From: Flexivirga meconopsidis
GTDB taxonomy: Bacteria; Actinomycetota; Actinomycetes; Actinomycetales; Dermatophilaceae
Assembly: GCF_026162425.1 (NCBI RefSeq)
Contig: NZ_JAOBQJ010000002.1
Location: 310,001 to 374,000 of the forward strand
Reading direction: 5' to 3'
Length of the DNA stretch: 64,000 nt
Shown here: in pieces, positions 7,768 to 16,825 of the stretch
Layout: each line of letters begins with the position of its first letter
How positions within the stretch are numbered: the stretch's first letter is position 1
The notes under the pieces: model-generated
The model's database searches: none
Told to the model about the DNA's origin: nothing
What the model saw: only the letters and a program-made list of their open reading frames with translations
Program-made: the position numbers and the translations under genes

Positions 7768-10700
7768 TCAGCTCATCGACGAGAGGGCGGCGATCCCGTG
7801 GTCGACCGGCTGGTCTTCGGCGCGGTGGCCCTCGGTCGCGCTACCAGTGGTCTCCACCTTCAGCTCGCCGCCGGGCGAGACGTCCTTGATGCGTTGCGAC
7901 ACGACCGTCGTGACGCCGTCGCCGCGCATGCTCACGCCATACAGCGCGTCGGCGACCTCCATGGTGCGCTTCTGGTGGGTGATCACGATCAGCTGGCTGG
8001 AGTCGCGCAGCTCCTCGAAGAGGGTGATGAGACGGCCGAGGTTGGCGTCGTCGAGCGCCGCTTCGACCTCGTCCATGATGTAGAACGGGCTCGGGCGCGC
8101 CTTGAAGATCGCGACCAGCAGGGCGACCGCGACCAGCGAGCGCTCACCACCGGATAGCAGTGACAGCCGCTTGATCTTCTTGCCCGGCGGCCGCGCCTCC
8201 ACCTCGATGCCCGTGGTCAGCATGTTGCCGGGCTCGGTGAGCGTGATGCGTCCGTCGCCGCCGGGGAAGAGCCGGCTGAAGACGCCCTCGAATTCCCTTG
8301 CGGTGTCATGGAATGCGTCGCTGAAGGCTTCCTCCACCCGCTTGTCGACCTCGGCCACGATGTCCAGCAGGTCCTGCTTGGACTTCTTCAGGTCCTCAAG
8401 CTGCTCGGTGAGGAACTTGTGGCGCTCCTCCAGCGCCGCAAACTCCTCCAGCGCAAGCGGATTCACCCGCCCGAGCTGGCTCAGCTTGCGCTCGGCCGAG
8501 CGCAGGCGCTTCTCCTGCACGTCGCGTACGAACGGCACCGGCTCCGGCAGATCGTCCGGGTCGTCGTCGGGGCCGGGCACGTGCGGCACCAGCTGGTGCG
8601 GGCCGAATTCCTCCACCAGCACATCAGGTTCGATGCCGTGCTCTTCGACCGCCTTGGTCTGCAGGTTCTCGATCCGCAACCGCTGCTGGGCGCGCGCCAC
8701 TTCGTCGCGGTGCACGGTGTCGGTGAGCTCGCGCAGTTCGTCACCGATCGTGGTGACCTTCTCACGTTCGCCGCGCAGCATCCGGTCGGTCTCACCCTTG
8801 ATCCGTTCGGCCTCGGTGCGGCGCGCGGCGGCGGTCTCGAGTAGTTTCGCGACGACGCCACCGGCATGCCCTGCTCCGGCCTGTACGGCGGCCGCAACCT
8901 TCGCGTCACGCGCCCGGCGTTCGCGCCGCGCCCGCGCACGTTCACGAGCCTCGATCTCCGAACGTGCAGCAGCCTCAAGGGATTTCACCCGGTCCGCAAG
9001 TGATCGTGCGCGCTCCTCGCGGGTGCGCAGGCCGAGCCGCTCCTCGGTCTCGGCACTGCGTGCCGCGGCGGCTTCGGCGGCGAGCCGGTCGCGTTCGTCG
9101 GTGGTCGGCTCCTCTTCGCCGGGCTCCTCGTGCGCGGCAGCCAGCCGCTGCTCCAGGTCGGCGAGTTCGGCGCGGCCGGCGGTGAGCTGCTCCTCGGCCG
9201 CGGTTTGTGCCGACTGCAGTCGCTCGCGCTCCGAGCGTGCGCCGCGGATCACCTGGCCGAGCTGGCTCAGCTGCTCGGCGACGGCGTTCATTCGGGCGTC
9301 GGACTCATTGAGCCGCTCCAGTGCTTCGTCTACCTTCGCGGCCAGCTCGACCATCTGGGTCCGCGCCTGTTCGCCGGCGAACTGTGCCTGCTGCCGCCGG
9401 TGGGTCGCGCGCTCGACCTGCTCCTTCGTCTCGTCGTATGCCGACTGGATCTCGAGCAAGCTCGGCACCGACGCGGAGCCGCCGCGCGCGAAACCTGCGG
9501 CATACACATCACCGTCGGGGGTGACCGCGACGATCCGATCATCGCCGCCCACAACGGTTTTCGCGATCCCGAGCGTGTCGACCAGGGCGACGCGGTCGAG
9601 CAGTTGGTCCACCGCCGGCCGCACGTCCTTCGGTGCCGTCACGACGCTGCGCGCCCAGCGCGCCCCGTCCGGGAGTGCGGGCCAGTCGCCGTCGGCCTCC
9701 GGGCGCGCGGTCGCGCCGACCAGCAGTCCGGCACGTCCGGCGTCGTCCGATCGCAACGTCTGCACGGATCGGGCGGCGTCGTCGAGCGTGTCCACCGCGA
9801 TCGCATCGGCCGCCCAGCCGAGCGCCGCCGCGATCGCCGCCTCGTGGCCGGACTCCACCGACACCAGCTCCGACACCGAACCGCGCAGACCCGCGCGGTC
9901 GTCGCGGCCGAGCAGGTGCGCGGCGCCGTCCTTGCGCCGCAGGCTGAGCTCGAGCGCTTCCAGCCGTGCTTGATGACCGGTGCGTTCACGCTCGGCGGTC
10001 TGCTCGGCCTCCCGGGCCTCGTCGAAGGTCTGCTTGACCGCGTCGAGCCTGCCCTGCGCCGCCTCGTATGCCGCGTCGAGGTCCTCTTCGCCCGCCTCGT
10101 CGTCGGCGATCGTCGCCTCCAGCGCAGCGAATTCCTTCTCGGCACGCGCGGAACGTTCGGCGATCTCGGTGACTCCCGAGGCCAACCGGCCGAGCTCGGA
10201 CTCCCCGGCCTCGATACGGCTGCGGCGGGCGGCGACCTGACCTTCGAGTTTGGCCAGCCCCTCGCGGCGGTCGGCGGCGGCTCGCGCGAGCTTGGTCAGC
10301 CGCTGCTGCTCTGCCTGGTGCGCCTGCTCCAGGTCGGCCCGCAGGGTGGTTGCCTGCTCCAGCGCGACCTTGGCCGAGGCGATCTGCGACTGCAGCTGGT
10401 CGTGCTCGTCGCGAACGCGAGAAGCCTGCTCCTGCAACTGTTCCGGACTGCGACCGGAGCGCGACTCCTCGTGCTCGTCGTCCTCGCTGAGCAGTCGCAC
10501 GCGCTCGGCGGCGAGGCTGGCGGTCGCCTCGATCCGCTCCCCCAGCGAGGACAATGCGAACCACTGCTCCTGCGCCTTGGTGAGCGCAGGCGCAGCCTCT
10601 GCGGCCTCGGCCTCCAGCTGGTCGAGCCGCTGCTTGGCTGCCGCAAGCGACTGCTCGACCGACTTCTGGCGCTCCAGCAGTGCGGTCTCGTCGGCCACCT

Positions 10701-11430
10701 CCTGCTCCAGCGTGCTGGTCAGCTGGGCGAGGTCGTCGGCAAGCAGCCGCAGCCGGGCGTCGCGCACATCGGCCTGGATGGTCGCCGCCTTGCGGGCGGT
10801 CTCGGCCTGCCGGCCGAGCGGACCGAGCTGGCGACGGATCTCGGTGGTGAGGTCGGTGACGCGGGCCAGGTTGCCCTCCATCGCGTCGAGCTTGCGGATC
10901 GCCCGCTCCTTGCGCTTGCGGTGCTTGAGCACCCCGGCGGCTTCCTCGATGAAGCCGCGCCGCTCCTCCGGTGTCGCGCGCAGCACGGCGTCGAGCTGCC
11001 CCTGCCCGACGATGACGTGCATCTCCCGGCCGATGCCGGAGTCGCTCAGCAGCTCCTGGATGTCGAGCAGCCGGCAGGAGGTGCCGTTGATCGCATACTC
11101 GGAGCCGCCGCCCTTGAACATCGTGCGGCTGATCGTCACCTCGGTGTAGTCGATCGGCAGCGCGCCGTCGGAGTTGTCGATCGTGAGCGTCACTTCGGCG
11201 CGCCCGAGCGGCGCGCGCCCCGGCGTACCGGCGAAGATGACGTCCTCCATCTTGCCGCCGCGCAGGCTCTTGGCGCCCTGCTCGCCCATCACCCAGGCAA
11301 GCGCGTCGACGACATTCGACTTGCCCGAGCCGTTGGGTCCGACGATGCAGGTGATGCCGGGCTCGAGCTTCATCGAGGTCGCCGAGGCGAAGGACTTGAA
11401 GCCCTTCAGGGTCAGGCTCTTGACGTACAC
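7768..11430 (-). CDS. smc: Chromosome segregation ATPase SMC
   Basis: 1220 residues, the normal SMC length. Walker A GPNGSGKSN is at 31-39, two long Glu/Arg/Ala-rich coiled coils flank a hinge around 510-670, and the ABC signature LLSGGERS is at 1091-1098 with Walker B and D-loop FYIMDEVEAALDD just after. With ScpA/ScpB it forms the condensin that compacts and segregates the chromosome. The GTG at 11430 follows a GGAGGAG site. The last about 30 residues after the ATPase head are a low-complexity tail. The expected ftsY neighbour is displaced by about 5.8 kb. Confidence 0.97.
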   Translation of the reverse strand: MYVKSLTLKGFKSFASATSMKLEPGITCIVGPNGSGKSNVVDALAWVMGEQGAKSLRGGKMEDVIFAGTPGRAPLGRAEVTLTIDNSDGALPIDYTEVTISRTMFKGGGSEYAINGTSCRLLDIQELLSDSGIGREMHVIVGQGQLDAVLRATPEERRGFIEEAAGVLKHRKRKERAIRKLDAMEGNLARVTDLTTEIRRQLGPLGRQAETARKAATIQADVRDARLRLLADDLAQLTSTLEQEVADETALLERQKSVEQSLAAAKQRLDQLEAEAAEAAPALTKAQEQWFALSSLGERIEATASLAAERVRLLSEDDEHEESRSGRSPEQLQEQASRVRDEHDQLQSQIASAKVALEQATTLRADLEQAHQAEQQRLTKLARAAADRREGLAKLEGQVAARRSRIEAGESELGRLASGVTEIAERSARAEKEFAALEATIADDEAGEEDLDAAYEAAQGRLDAVKQTFDEAREAEQTAERERTGHQARLEALELSLRRKDGAAHLLGRDDRAGLRGSVSELVSVESGHEAAIAAALGWAADAIAVDTLDDAARSVQTLRSDDAGRAGLLVGATARPEADGDWPALPDGARWARSVVTAPKDVRPAVDQLLDRVALVDTLGIAKTVVGGDDRIVAVTPDGDVYAAGFARGGSASVPSLLEIQSAYDETKEQVERATHRRQQAQFAGEQARTQMVELAAKVDEALERLNESDARMNAVAEQLSQLGQVIRGARSERERLQSAQTAAEEQLTAGRAELADLEQRLAAAHEEPGEEEPTTDERDRLAAEAAAARSAETEERLGLRTREERARSLADRVKSLEAAARSEIEARERARARRERRARDAKVAAAVQAGAGHAGGVVAKLLETAAARRTEAERIKGETDRMLRGEREKVTTIGDELRELTDTVHRDEVARAQQRLRIENLQTKAVEEHGIEPDVLVEEFGPHQLVPHVPGPDDDPDDLPEPVPFVRDVQEKRLRSAERKLSQLGRVNPLALEEFAALEERHKFLTEQLEDLKKSKQDLLDIVAEVDKRVEEAFSDAFHDTAREFEGVFSRLFPGGDGRITLTEPGNMLTTGIEVEARPPGKKIKRLSLLSGGERSLVAVALLVAIFKARPSPFYIMDEVEAALDDANLGRLITLFEELRDSSQLIVITHQKRTMEVADALYGVSMRGDGVTTVVSQRIKDVSPGGELKVETTGSATEGHRAEDQPVDHGIAALSSMS

Positions 11431-11531
11431 GAGCGGGCGGGCTCCTCCGGGGGCGGGCGGTCGATCCCGGCCACTCTACTTGTGCCGAGGCCCCGCGCGG
11501 TCCAACCGCCGCCGGTATGACGGGGAGTGCG

Positions 11532-12008
11532 TCAGCCGAGCGGCAGCTTCATGCCGGCGTGGCTGTGGCTGAAGCCGAGCGCCTCGTAGAACCGGATGGC
11601 GTCCGGCCGTCGCAGGTCACTGGTCAGCTCGACCAGCGCTGCTCCCCGCTCGCGCGCGTGGGCGATGGCGTAGCCGAAGAAGGCACGCCCGGTGCCCCGC
11701 CCGCGCAACGACTTGGCGACCCGCACCGCCTCGATGTGCGCGCGAAGCGCCCCGCCACGGGCGAGCCCCGGCAGGAAGCTCAGCTGCAGGGTGCCGACCA
11801 CCGTGTCCTGCTCGTCCAGCAACACCAGCAACTCGTGGGCGGGATCGGAATCGACTGCGGCGAAAGCCTTTTCGTATGCCGCAAGGTCGCTCGACTCGCG
11901 GGTGCTGCCTATCGGGTCGTCGGCGAGGAGCGCGACGATCGCCGGCACCTGCTCGCGAGTCGCCTCGGCGACGCGTAACCCCGGCTGCCCGGGAAGCTCC
12001 TGCGTCAT
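11532..12008 (-). CDS. GNAT family N-acetyltransferase
   Basis: 158 residues with the GNAT acetyl-CoA fold: VVGTLQLSFLPGLA (beta-4), the pyrophosphate loop VAKSLRGRGTGRAFF (motif A), and FYEALGFSHSHAGMKL near the C-terminus. The acceptor substrate is unknown. The ATG at 12008 overlaps the stop codon of map by four bases (12005-12008), so the two are coupled. It could be a protein or small-molecule acetyltransferase. Confidence 0.9.
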   Translation of the reverse strand: MTQELPGQPGLRVAEATREQVPAIVALLADDPIGSTRESSDLAAYEKAFAAVDSDPAHELLVLLDEQDTVVGTLQLSFLPGLARGGALRAHIEAVRVAKSLRGRGTGRAFFGYAIAHARERGAALVELTSDLRRPDAIRFYEALGFSHSHAGMKLPLG

Positions 12009-12778
12009 ACCGCCGCTCGATCGGTGAAGACGATCGGGTCGCCCTCGGTGATCGCAATGGTGTGCTCGGAGTGGGCCCCGCGCGACCCGTCCACCGACCG
12101 CAGCGTCCAGCCGTCCTGGTCGGTGTAGATCTCGTCGGTGCCGCGCATGAACCACGGCTCGATCGCGATCACCAGGCCCGGCTGCAGCTTCAGGCCGCGT
12201 CCGGCACGACCGTCGTTGGCGACGTGCGGGTCGCCATGCATGGTGCGGCCGACGCCGTGTCCGCCGAACTGGGTGTTGACCCGGTAGCCCTCACCGTGCG
12301 CGACATCGGCAATGGTCGCGGAGATGTCGCCGATCTTGTTGCCGGCACGGGCCACTTCGATGGCCGCTGCGAGCGCCCGCTCGGTGGTGTCGATGACCCG
12401 CTGGTCCTCCGGGTCGGGTGTGCCGACGATCACTGAGAGCGCCGAGTCGGAGACCCAACCGTCAATGCTGGCAGCGAAATCCACCGACAGCAGGTCGCCG
12501 TCGCGCAGCGTGTAGTCGTGCGGCAGGCCGTGCAGCACCGCGTCGTTGACGCTGGTGCAGAGCACCTTGCCGAAGGGGCTCGCGCCGAAGCTCGGGTGGT
12601 AGTCGATGTAGCAGGACTCGCCGCCGGCATCCTTGATCATGCGGTGCGCGAGGGCGTCCAGGTCGAGCAGATTGACGCCGACCTGGGCCGCTTCACGCAG
12701 CGCGGTCAGCACCGAGGCGACGAACCGGCCGGCCGGCTTCATCGCCTCGACTTCGGCGGGGGTCTTGAGTTCGATCAC
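12005..12778 (-). CDS. map: Type I methionine aminopeptidase
   Basis: 257 residues, the usual size for MetAP-I. Metal ligands are all present: Asp-100 (LLSVDFA), Asp-111 (VSDSAL), His-174 (GGHGVGR), Glu-207 (AIEPWF) and Glu-238 (SEHTI); His-83 in VLHGLPH is the substrate-side histidine. It removes the initiator methionine from nascent proteins. The GTG at 12778 fits family length; another GTG two codons upstream is possible. It is coupled to the GNAT gene downstream. Confidence 0.95.
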   Translation of the reverse strand: MIELKTPAEVEAMKPAGRFVASVLTALREAAQVGVNLLDLDALAHRMIKDAGGESCYIDYHPSFGASPFGKVLCTSVNDAVLHGLPHDYTLRDGDLLSVDFAASIDGWVSDSALSVIVGTPDPEDQRVIDTTERALAAAIEVARAGNKIGDISATIADVAHGEGYRVNTQFGGHGVGRTMHGDPHVANDGRAGRGLKLQPGLVIAIEPWFMRGTDEIYTDQDGWTLRSVDGSRGAHSEHTIAITEGDPIVFTDRAAV

Positions 12779-12824
12779 TCCCACACCGTATGACGGGAGT
12801 CGCGCCGCGGCGTCCGCGCATCGC

Positions 12825-13142
12825 TCAGGATGCCGCCGACAGCGCGAGGAACGCGCACCCGGTGAAGGCCGCGCCGAGCACCGGCCAGACGAACACCACC
12901 CCGCCACGCGACGAACTGACCACGATGCCGACCCACGTGACGATGCAGGACGCGATGAGCAGGAGCATCACCCCACGCAACAGATTGTCCGAACCGGCGC
13001 CCATCTCGACACCGACATACGCAAGGAAGCCGAGGAAGAGGTCGAACAAGGTCAGCAGGCCGCCGACGATGATCGAGAAGACCTGGTCGACGGCGTTCGG
13101 GCCGCGCCGTGCCGAGTCAGGAGAAGAGGTGTTCTCAGTCAT
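12825..13142 (-). CDS. Small membrane protein, unknown function
   Basis: 105 residues: a polar N-terminus (MTENTSSPDSARRG), then three hydrophobic helices (about 20-45, 53-72 and 80-103). I do not recognise a family with confidence. It precedes map with a 46-base gap and points the same way, so cotranscription is likely. The frame runs further upstream, but the ATG at 13142 gives the only sensible protein start and that upstream part overlaps the opposing flavin reductase. Confidence 0.65.
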   Translation of the reverse strand: MTENTSSPDSARRGPNAVDQVFSIIVGGLLTLFDLFLGFLAYVGVEMGAGSDNLLRGVMLLLIASCIVTWVGIVVSSSRGGVVFVWPVLGAAFTGCAFLALSAAS

Positions 13143-13232
13143 GTCCCACATTCCAGTCGCCGAGTGCAGCCTGCGCATCCGTGAAGACGCCCCGATTGAC
13201 GGAGTAGTTCCACCCGGTAGTTCAATCGGTCC

Positions 13233-13835
13233 GTGCATTTCTACCGACCGAGCGAGGGCCATCGGCTTGCCCACGACCCGTTCAACGCAATCGTCGCGCC
13301 GCGGCCGATCGGCTGGATCGGCACGCTGGACGCCCAGGGCCGGCGCAACCTGGCGCCATACTCCTTCTTCAATGCGTTGCACTACCGCCCGCCACTGGTC
13401 GGGTTTTCCAGCAACGGCTGGAAGGGCACCGTCCAAAACTGCGAGGCGACAAGGGAATTCACCTGGAACCTGGTGACCCGCGAACTGGCACCGGTGATGA
13501 ACGCCACCTCGACCACCCATGACGTCGACGAGTTCGAGGTGGCCGGCATCGAGGCCGCACCGTCGACCGAGATCAGCGCACCGCGAGTGGCCGCATCGCC
13601 GGTCAACTTCGAGTGCAAGGTCACTCAGATCGTGCCGCTGCAGTCGGCGGAAGGCAGCGAGGTCGGTAGCTGGTTCGTCGTGGGCGAGGTCGTCGGCATA
13701 CACATTGACGATCGGCTGCTCGCCGACGGCGTCTTCGACACGCTCGCTGCCGATCCCGTGCTGCGCGCCGGCGGCCCGACCACCTATTACGGCATCACCG
13801 ACGACACCCGGCTCGACCTGCGGCGCCCCGAATGA
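13233..13835 (+). CDS. Flavin reductase family protein (DIM6/NTAB type)
   Basis: 200 residues of the split-barrel flavin reductase-like family. It begins [20 protein letters not shown], followed by the FMN-binding block [28 protein letters not shown] and [19 protein letters not shown]. Members bind FMN and act as reductases or as flavin proteins of unknown partner. The GTG at 13233 is preceded by TTCAAT at six bases, consistent with a leaderless start. It occupies the position just upstream of lipA where other actinobacteria often carry lipB. Confidence 0.88.
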   Translation: MHFYRPSEGHRLAHDPFNAIVAPRPIGWIGTLDAQGRRNLAPYSFFNALHYRPPLVGFSSNGWKGTVQNCEATREFTWNLVTRELAPVMNATSTTHDVDEFEVAGIEAAPSTEISAPRVAASPVNFECKVTQIVPLQSAEGSEVGSWFVVGEVVGIHIDDRLLADGVFDTLAADPVLRAGGPTTYYGITDDTRLDLRRPE

Positions 13836-13867
13836 ACCCAGTCCCGGGCCGGACGTAGCCTGGTGGG

Positions 13868-14884
13868 GTGACTGTCGCACCCGAGGGACGCAAGATGCTG
13901 CGGGTCGAGGCGCGCAACGCCGAGACGCCGATCGAGCGCAAGCCCAGCTGGATCCGCACCACCGCCAAGATGGGCCCGGCATACACCGGCCTCCATCAGC
14001 TGGTGAAGGGTCAGGGCCTGCACACCGTCTGCCAGGAAGCCGGCTGTCCCAACATCTTCGAGTGCTGGGAGGACCGTGAGGCGACGTTCCTCATCGGCGG
14101 CGACGTCTGCACCCGCCGCTGCGATTTCTGCGACATCGCCACCGGACGCCCCACGGCGCTGGACCTGGACGAGCCGCGGCGCGTCGCCGAGTCGATCCGC
14201 GACATGAGCCTGCGCTACTGCACGGTCACCGGGGTGGCCCGCGACGACCAGCCGGACGGCGCGGCCGGCCTGTATGCCGAGACGATCCGACAGATCCACG
14301 CGCTCAACCCCAACACCGGCGTGGAGATCCTGCCCCCCGACTTCGGCGCCAAACCCGAGCTGGTCGGTCAGGTCTTCGACGCCCGCCCCGAGGTGTTCGC
14401 GCACAACCTGGAGACGGTGCCGCGCATCTTCCGGCGGATCCGCCCGGCGTTCACCTACGAGAAGTCGCTCAAGGTGCTCACCATGGCCAAGGAGGCGGGG
14501 CTGATCACCAAGTCCAACCTGATCCTCGGCATGGGCGAGGAGGACCACGAGGTCGAGCAGGCGCTGCGCGATCTGCACGAGGCCGGCTGCGACATCCTCA
14601 CCATCACCCAGTACCTGCGCCCCTCCCCCAAGCACCACCCGATCGACCGGTGGGTCAAGCCGGAGGAGTTCGTGCAGTGGGCGGACACCGCGACAAAGCT
14701 CGGCTTCCTCGGCGTCATGGCCGGTCCGCTGGTGCGTTCGTCATACCGTGCGGGCAAGCTGTATGCCGGTGCGATGGCCAAGCTGGGCCGCGAGTTGCCG
14801 GCCAACCTGCAGCACCTGGCCGCCGCAGCGGAGTCGCCCGCCCGCCAGGAGGCGGCTGCACTGGTGGAGCGCACAGCCGGTTGA
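13868..14884 (+). CDS. lipA: Lipoyl synthase
   Basis: Radical SAM enzyme that inserts two sulfurs into octanoyl groups on lipoyl domains. It has 338 residues with the auxiliary cluster motif Cys-55, Cys-60, Cys-66 ([12 protein letters not shown]) and the radical SAM motif Cys-81, Cys-85, Cys-88 (CTRRCDFC). The GTG at 13868 lies six bases after TAGCCT, so the transcript is probably leaderless. Downstream DUF4191 is the standard actinobacterial neighbour; lipB is not seen in this window. Confidence 0.97.
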   Translation: MTVAPEGRKMLRVEARNAETPIERKPSWIRTTAKMGPAYTGLHQLVKGQGLHTVCQEAGCPNIFECWEDREATFLIGGDVCTRRCDFCDIATGRPTALDLDEPRRVAESIRDMSLRYCTVTGVARDDQPDGAAGLYAETIRQIHALNPNTGVEILPPDFGAKPELVGQVFDARPEVFAHNLETVPRIFRRIRPAFTYEKSLKVLTMAKEAGLITKSNLILGMGEEDHEVEQALRDLHEAGCDILTITQYLRPSPKHHPIDRWVKPEEFVQWADTATKLGFLGVMAGPLVRSSYRAGKLYAGAMAKLGRELPANLQHLAAAAESPARQEAAALVERTAG

Positions 14885-14919
14885 CACCGGAGGGTCATCG
14901 CTGACCTATCCTGAGGGGT

Positions 14920-15687
14920 ATGTCGAGCGCGCCCGAACCCGCCAAGAAGTCACGTTTCTCGCGTAAACCGAAGGACCCGAACAACCCGGGTCGGTTGTCG
15001 CAGTTCGCGACGCTCTGGAAGGCGTCGATCAAGCAGAACCCGCTGATCCCGCTGTGGATGGCGGCCGCGTTCATCGTGGTCTTCCTGGTCATCACCTTCC
15101 TGCTGCACCTGATCTTCGACAGCTACATCTACACCGGGATCATCGGCATCATCTTCGGCCTGCTGGCCGCCCTGATCGTCTTCGGCAGGCTGGCCGAACG
15201 GGCGGCATACGGAGCGCTGGACGGTCAGGCCGGGGGCACCAGCGCGGTGCTGCAGGGTCTGCGCCGCGGGTGGTACTACGAGCAGGAGCCGGTTGCCGCG
15301 GAGGCTGGCCGCGCCCGCAAGATGAGCGAATTGTCAAACGCCGCAATGGTTTTCCGCGCGGTCGGCAAGCCGGGCGTGGTGCTCATCGGCGAGGGCCCGT
15401 CGGGTGCCGCGCGCAAGCTGCTCGAGTCCGAGCGCAAGCGAGTCAGCCGCGTCGCGGGCGCCGAGGTGCCGGTGCACCTGTTGCGCGTCGGCGCGGGTGA
15501 CGACACCGTCAAGGTCGGCGAGCTCACCAAGGCGATGAACAAGCTCGACAAGAAGCTGACCGACGCCGAGGTGCAGGCGGTCAACAAGCGGCTGCGTGCG
15601 CTCGGCGCCACCAAGCCGCCGATCCCCAAGGGCATGGACCCGCGCAACGCACCACGGATGGACCGCAAGGCGCTGCGCGGGCGCTGA
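14920..15687 (+). CDS. DUF4191 family membrane protein
   Basis: 255 residues: a basic N-terminus, two adjacent membrane helices (about 44-65 and 72-92), and a cytoplasmic domain with AAMVFRAVGKPGVVLIGEGP and a Lys/Arg-rich C-terminus. DUF4191 proteins occur directly after lipA in many actinobacteria; the function is not established. The ATG at 14920 is preceded by TATCCTGAGGGG, which offers both a -10 element and a ribosome site. Confidence 0.88.
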   Translation: MSSAPEPAKKSRFSRKPKDPNNPGRLSQFATLWKASIKQNPLIPLWMAAAFIVVFLVITFLLHLIFDSYIYTGIIGIIFGLLAALIVFGRLAERAAYGALDGQAGGTSAVLQGLRRGWYYEQEPVAAEAGRARKMSELSNAAMVFRAVGKPGVVLIGEGPSGAARKLLESERKRVSRVAGAEVPVHLLRVGAGDDTVKVGELTKAMNKLDKKLTDAEVQAVNKRLRALGATKPPIPKGMDPRNAPRMDRKALRGR

Positions 15688-15727
15688 CCCGACGAGCGTC
15701 CGGTCCGTTCGCCGAAAGCCCGCCACC

Positions 15728-15752
15728 GCCCGGTCCACAGCGTGGACCGGGC
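15728..15752 (+). terminator. Intrinsic terminator after DUF4191
   Basis: GCCCGGTCCAC at 15728-15738 and its exact complement at 15742-15752, three-base loop, followed by CTTTCG. It ends the lipA-DUF4191 unit. Confidence 0.8.
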
Positions 15753-15782
15753 CTTTCGCAAACCCTCGACATAACGTTTGCT

Positions 15783-15798
15783 TGTTACATCAATAACA
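15783..15798 (+). promoter_or_regulatory. Possible operator upstream of osmC-like gene
   Basis: TGTTA at 15783-15787 and TAACA at 15794-15798 form an inverted repeat with a six-base spacer, in a locally AT-rich stretch 18-33 bases before the ATG at 15816. It is suited to an oxidative-stress repressor; no regulator gene is adjacent, so this is inference. Confidence 0.35.
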
Positions 15799-15815
15799 CT
15801 TCGTCAGGAGTTGGG

Positions 15816-16352
15816 ATGACCACGCAAACCGTCGACACCGCCACCGACCGCGCAGCGCGCCTCACCGACGCCGGTAAGGCGTGGTCCGACCGGATCAGCA
15901 CGGACGCGGACAACGCCAAACTCACCTATTCGGTGCGCGGCACCGGCCAGGGCAGCGTCGCGACCGACCTCACCGCGGGCAAGCACACCTTCCGGGTCGA
16001 CGAGCCGGCCGCACTCGCGGGCGACGACTCCGCAGCCAGCCCGGTCGAATACGCACTGGGTGCACTGATTTCGTGCCAGGTGGTGGTGTACCGGCTCTAT
16101 GCGCAGCAGCTCGGCATCCAACTGGACGACGTCACGATCGACGCCGAGGGGGACCTCGACGTGCGCGGCCTGTTCGGCGTCGACGACAGCGTGCGGCCGG
16201 GCTTCACCGACATCCGACTGACCGTCGAACTGTCCGGTCCGGAGTCACCGGAGCGGTATGACGAGCTACAGGCCGCCGTGCAGCAGCACTGCCCGGTGCT
16301 GGACCTGTTCGCCAACCCGACGCCGGTCAGCGCGACGATCCGCACCCGCTGA
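15816..16352 (+). CDS. OsmC/Ohr family peroxide-handling protein
   Basis: 178 residues. Both redox cysteines of the OsmC family are present: Cys-87 in GALISCQVVVY and Cys-159 in QQHCPVLD. Family members reduce organic hydroperoxides or act in osmotic and oxidative stress. The ATG at 15816 has CAGGAG seven to twelve bases upstream. The gene is inserted between DUF4191 and the RDD gene, which are adjacent in many relatives, and converges on the RDD gene with a nine-base gap. Confidence 0.9.
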   Translation: MTTQTVDTATDRAARLTDAGKAWSDRISTDADNAKLTYSVRGTGQGSVATDLTAGKHTFRVDEPAALAGDDSAASPVEYALGALISCQVVVYRLYAQQLGIQLDDVTIDAEGDLDVRGLFGVDDSVRPGFTDIRLTVELSGPESPERYDELQAAVQQHCPVLDLFANPTPVSATIRTR

Positions 16353-16361
16353 CCAGACCGC

Positions 16362-16796
16362 TCAGCGGACCCGGCGGATGATCGTGCCGGCCAACCGGTC
16401 GTGCATGCCGCGGCCGTCCTTGTCCCACACGACCGCCGGTATGACGAGGCAGAGCAGCACGCTGCGGATCAACGCAGGCACCGGCCCCGCCGCGGCACCA
16501 GTGACCTTGGAGACGTGCAAGCCCATGATCCGGTGGCCCACGGTCGAGCCGAGCGTGCCGACCAGCAGGACGTTCTCGACGAGGAAGACCGCAAGCGGCG
16601 CCCAGCCGCCGCTGCCCTGACCGCCGAAGCGGTAGCCGAGGAATGCGGTCGCGATCAGCGAGCAGAGCAGCCAGTCGATGACAAGTGCGGCGACGCGCGG
16701 GCCGAGCCGTGCGATCGATCCGGGGCCGGCCTGCGGCAGGCCGAGCGCGGATCCCGGATAACCGGTCGCGGGTCTTGCCGAGTCTCCACTTCCCGT
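16362..16796 (-). CDS. RDD family membrane protein
   Basis: 144 residues with the RDD hallmarks: an early LGPRVAALVIDWLL segment carrying the Arg-Asp pair, a central GTLGSTVGHRIMGLHV, and a late VWDKDGRGMHDRLAGTIIRR motif. Three membrane helices are likely. RDD proteins are small transport-like membrane proteins with few defined roles. A GTG at 16832 would overlap the divergent gene; I prefer the GTG at 16796, which follows TAGGGT at eight bases. An RDD gene near glnA is normal in actinobacteria. Confidence 0.85.
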   Translation of the reverse strand, partial: TGSGDSARPATGYPGSALGLPQAGPGSIARLGPRVAALVIDWLLCSLIATAFLGYRFGGQGSGGWAPLAVFLVENVLLVGTLGSTVGHRIMGLHVSKVTGAAAGPVPALIRSVLLCLVIPAVVWDKDGRGMHDRLAGTIIRRVR

Positions 16797-16825
16797 CACA
16801 GCGACCAACCCTAATATTGCGCGCG
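16796..16825. promoter_or_regulatory. Compact divergent promoter, RDD / DUF6020
   Basis: The two genes diverge over only about 28 bases. TAATAT at 16812-16817 is a good -10 for the plus-strand GTG at 16825 (seven-base spacing). The same AT-rich core read on the minus strand gives TAGGGT eight bases from the GTG at 16796. Both transcripts would be leaderless and their polymerases would compete for the same core. Confidence 0.55.

Noticed and set aside
8102-11520. Long plus-strand frames opposite smc (up to about 800 codons)
   Set aside because: They are antisense shadows of a high-GC gene; their translations are Arg/Ser/Leu-rich without motifs, whereas smc has all SMC motifs.
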